Shown: positions 19,621-20,855 of the stretch, one piece after another | How the letters are laid out: every line of letters begins with the position of its first letter | Numbering within the stretch: the first letter of the stretch is position 1 | Assembly (NCBI GenBank): GCA_964528575.1 | Contig: CAZGTQ010000019.1 | Span: 1-20,855 of the forward strand | Source of the DNA: CAZGTQ01 sp964528575 | GTDB lineage: Bacteria > Planctomycetota > UBA1135 > GCA-002686595 | DNA: 20,855 bases | Direction: 5' to 3' | Translations under genes and position numbers: made by a program | The notes under the pieces: model-generated | Database searches by the model: none | The model's input: the letters and a program-made list of their open reading frames with translations, nothing else | Told to the model about the DNA's origin: nothing

Positions 19621-20775
19621 CTACGGCACGAGCTCGAGACCGGCGGAGGGGCTGACGAGCGTGACCGCGACGAGCGTCGGCGCGACGTCGATCACGACGT
19701 ACGCGTGGTCGGCGCGCAGACCGGCGAGCGCGGGCGAGAGCCCCGGGGGCAGCGTCACCGTCGCGGTCGCCTGACCGTTCGCGTCGAGCAGACCGAACGT
19801 GTTGCCGAACGGCGCCGCGTTCGGGGCGAGCAGCGACTGGAACGTGTAGGCGTCGACGTTGAGCGGCAGGACGAAGCCGTCGAGCGCGATGCCCGGTGTC
19901 GTCCCGCTCAGCGTGCCGAGCACGAAGTGGAAGCGCCCCGCGTTGGCGGGGCCGGCGCTCAGCGCCAGCGTCTGCGTGCCGCCGGTGGCGAGCGAGAGCG
20001 AGACCGGCGAGGCGAACAGCGCGCTCGTGCGCGACGCGAGGCCCGTGAGGCCGTTCCCGGCGATGCCCGCGATCGTCCCCAGACTCGTCGGCGCGCCCGT
20101 CTGCACGTCGATGCGCAGGAGGTCGAACCCGCCCCCGACCGCCGGCAGCGCCCACAGCGTTCCGCTCGGACCGACCTCGCACGCGCCGATCTGCGGGAAC
20201 GCGGCGAGCCCCTGCGGGCCGACGACCGTGGTCGCTCCGGTCGCCGAATCGATCCGCAGGAGGTGCTCGAGGCCGCCCGCGCCGTCGATGCCCCAGAGTT
20301 GGCCCGCCAGGTCGAAGCCCAGCCCGACGATCGAGGTCGCGCCGGTGTCGCCGACGATCGTCGCCGCACCGGTCGACTTGTCGAAGCGCACGAGCAGGCT
20401 GCTCGAGCTGCCCGCGACCGCGACTCCGTACAGTTCGTCCGTCGTCGGGTCGTTCGCGAGCCCGGTCGAGAACGTCGTCGCGACGGCGAGCGGCGGCCCG
20501 ATCGGCGTCGCCAGCCCCGTCCCGACGTCGATCGTGAAGATCCGGTCGGCGAGCGCGTCGAGCCCGTAGAGCGTGCCGTCGGCACCGAACGCGAGGCCGC
20601 CGACGGTCGTCAGGCCGGTGGGCCCGACGACGGTTCCCGAGAGCGTGTCGGTGTCGACGCGCAGGAGCAGGCCGTCGTTGCGCACGGCGAAGAGCTCGTC
20701 CGCGGGGACGAGGGACGCGGCGAGACAGATGGCTGCGGCGATGCGGGCGAGCCTGCGGGCGCGATGCTCCTCCAA
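19621..20775 (-). CDS. Secreted beta-propeller-like protein with planctomycete C-terminal beta domain
   Basis: 384 residues from a TTG at 20775, supported by AAGGAG (complement of 20783-20788) with a 7-nt gap; no in-frame ATG precedes the signal peptide. The signal peptide spans 1-25 (cut after LVPA). Residues about 30-250 are repeats of 'G.LyglD...d.l..id..TG..t.vG..g', a six- or seven-bladed propeller pattern (for example FTIDVGTGLATPIG, VRFDKSTGAATIVG, LRIDSATGATTVVG, LRIDVQTGAPTSLG). Residues about 255-384 are a distinct domain, 'SLSLATGGTQTLALSAGPANAGR...HAYVVIDV', found at the end of many secreted planctomycete proteins. The function is unknown, probably extracellular. It converges on the conduit operon with 9 bp between stops and no obvious terminator. 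Confidence 0.8.
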   Translation of the reverse strand: MEEHRARRLARIAAAICLAASLVPADELFAVRNDGLLLRVDTDTLSGTVVGPTGLTTVGGLAFGADGTLYGLDALADRIFTIDVGTGLATPIGPPLAVATTFSTGLANDPTTDELYGVAVAGSSSSLLVRFDKSTGAATIVGDTGATSIVGLGFDLAGQLWGIDGAGGLEHLLRIDSATGATTVVGPQGLAAFPQIGACEVGPSGTLWALPAVGGGFDLLRIDVQTGAPTSLGTIAGIAGNGLTGLASRTSALFASPVSLSLATGGTQTLALSAGPANAGRFHFVLGTLSGTTPGIALDGFVLPLNVDAYTFQSLLAPNAAPFGNTFGLLDANGQATATVTLPPGLSPALAGLRADHAYVVIDVAPTLVAVTLVSPSAGLELVP

Positions 20776-20813
20776 GGTGCTTCTCCTTCGAGCAAGGTGC
20801 TTTCTCCTTCGAG
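20773..20813 (-). repeat. Near-perfect tandem duplication of a ribosome binding site plus TTG start
   Basis: Units 20773-20792 (20 bp) and 20793-20813 (21 bp) differ by one inserted T. Read on the minus strand, each holds AAGGAG and a TTG. The inner copy starts the propeller-like protein; the outer TTG (20795) is out of frame with it and would open a 61-codon frame inside the gene. Confidence 0.75.
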
Positions 20814-20855
20814 CGTGGAATGCTCGATCCTAGATCGCCGGCGCGGATCGCGGGG

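Overview
The window is a very GC-rich bacterial chromosome segment with tightly packed genes, 4-nt start/stop overlaps and frequent GTG or TTG starts. Three secreted proteins suggest Planctomycetota. One is a PQQ-like beta-propeller opening with a DWPxWRGPxxDGxSP-type motif. The other two have C-terminal beta domains of the kind I know from large-genome planctomycetes (ending in 'LVVLDSSF', and 'LSLATGGTQTLALSAGP...HAYVVID'). This placement is inferred from protein style; no rRNA or marker gene is present. I see no tRNA, rRNA, insertion sequence, CRISPR array or phage gene.

Layout. Positions 41-3301 carry an SRPBCC protein (-), a secreted PQQ-like propeller (+) and a secreted repeat protein (-). 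Positions 3396-7651 form a minus-strand set, transcribed as secreted histidine phosphatase, CHAD protein, ParA-type ATPase, CYTH protein, SixA-type phosphatase. The last four are separated by 9 nt or overlap by 3-4 nt, so they look like one operon. CYTH and CHAD are polyphosphate-associated families, so a ParA ATPase between them suggests positioning or partitioning of polyphosphate bodies. Positions 7693-9736 hold 3-methyladenine DNA glycosylase I (+), an HIT hydrolase (-) and a 2-oxoglutarate/Fe(II) oxygenase (-).

Positions 10071-19611 are the most striking part: five plus-strand genes that together look like a complete electron conduit from cytoplasmic NAD(P)H to the cell surface, or the reverse. 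In order they are: an inner-membrane protein fusing a ferredoxin domain, an FAD/NAD(P) domain and a predicted di-haem cytochrome b; a periplasmic cytochrome with 23 CxxCH motifs, 18 of them in six tandem tri-haem modules; an outer-membrane beta-barrel with a periplasmic head domain; a 7-CxxCH lipoprotein built from the same module; and an 11-CxxCH lipoprotein. The first four genes overlap by 1-4 nt and the fifth follows after 64 nt. A 334-bp divergent region upstream (9737-10070) is full of short direct and inverted repeats.

Positions 19621-20775 hold a secreted beta-propeller-like protein (-) convergent with the conduit operon. Its TTG start and ribosome binding site are tandemly duplicated just upstream.
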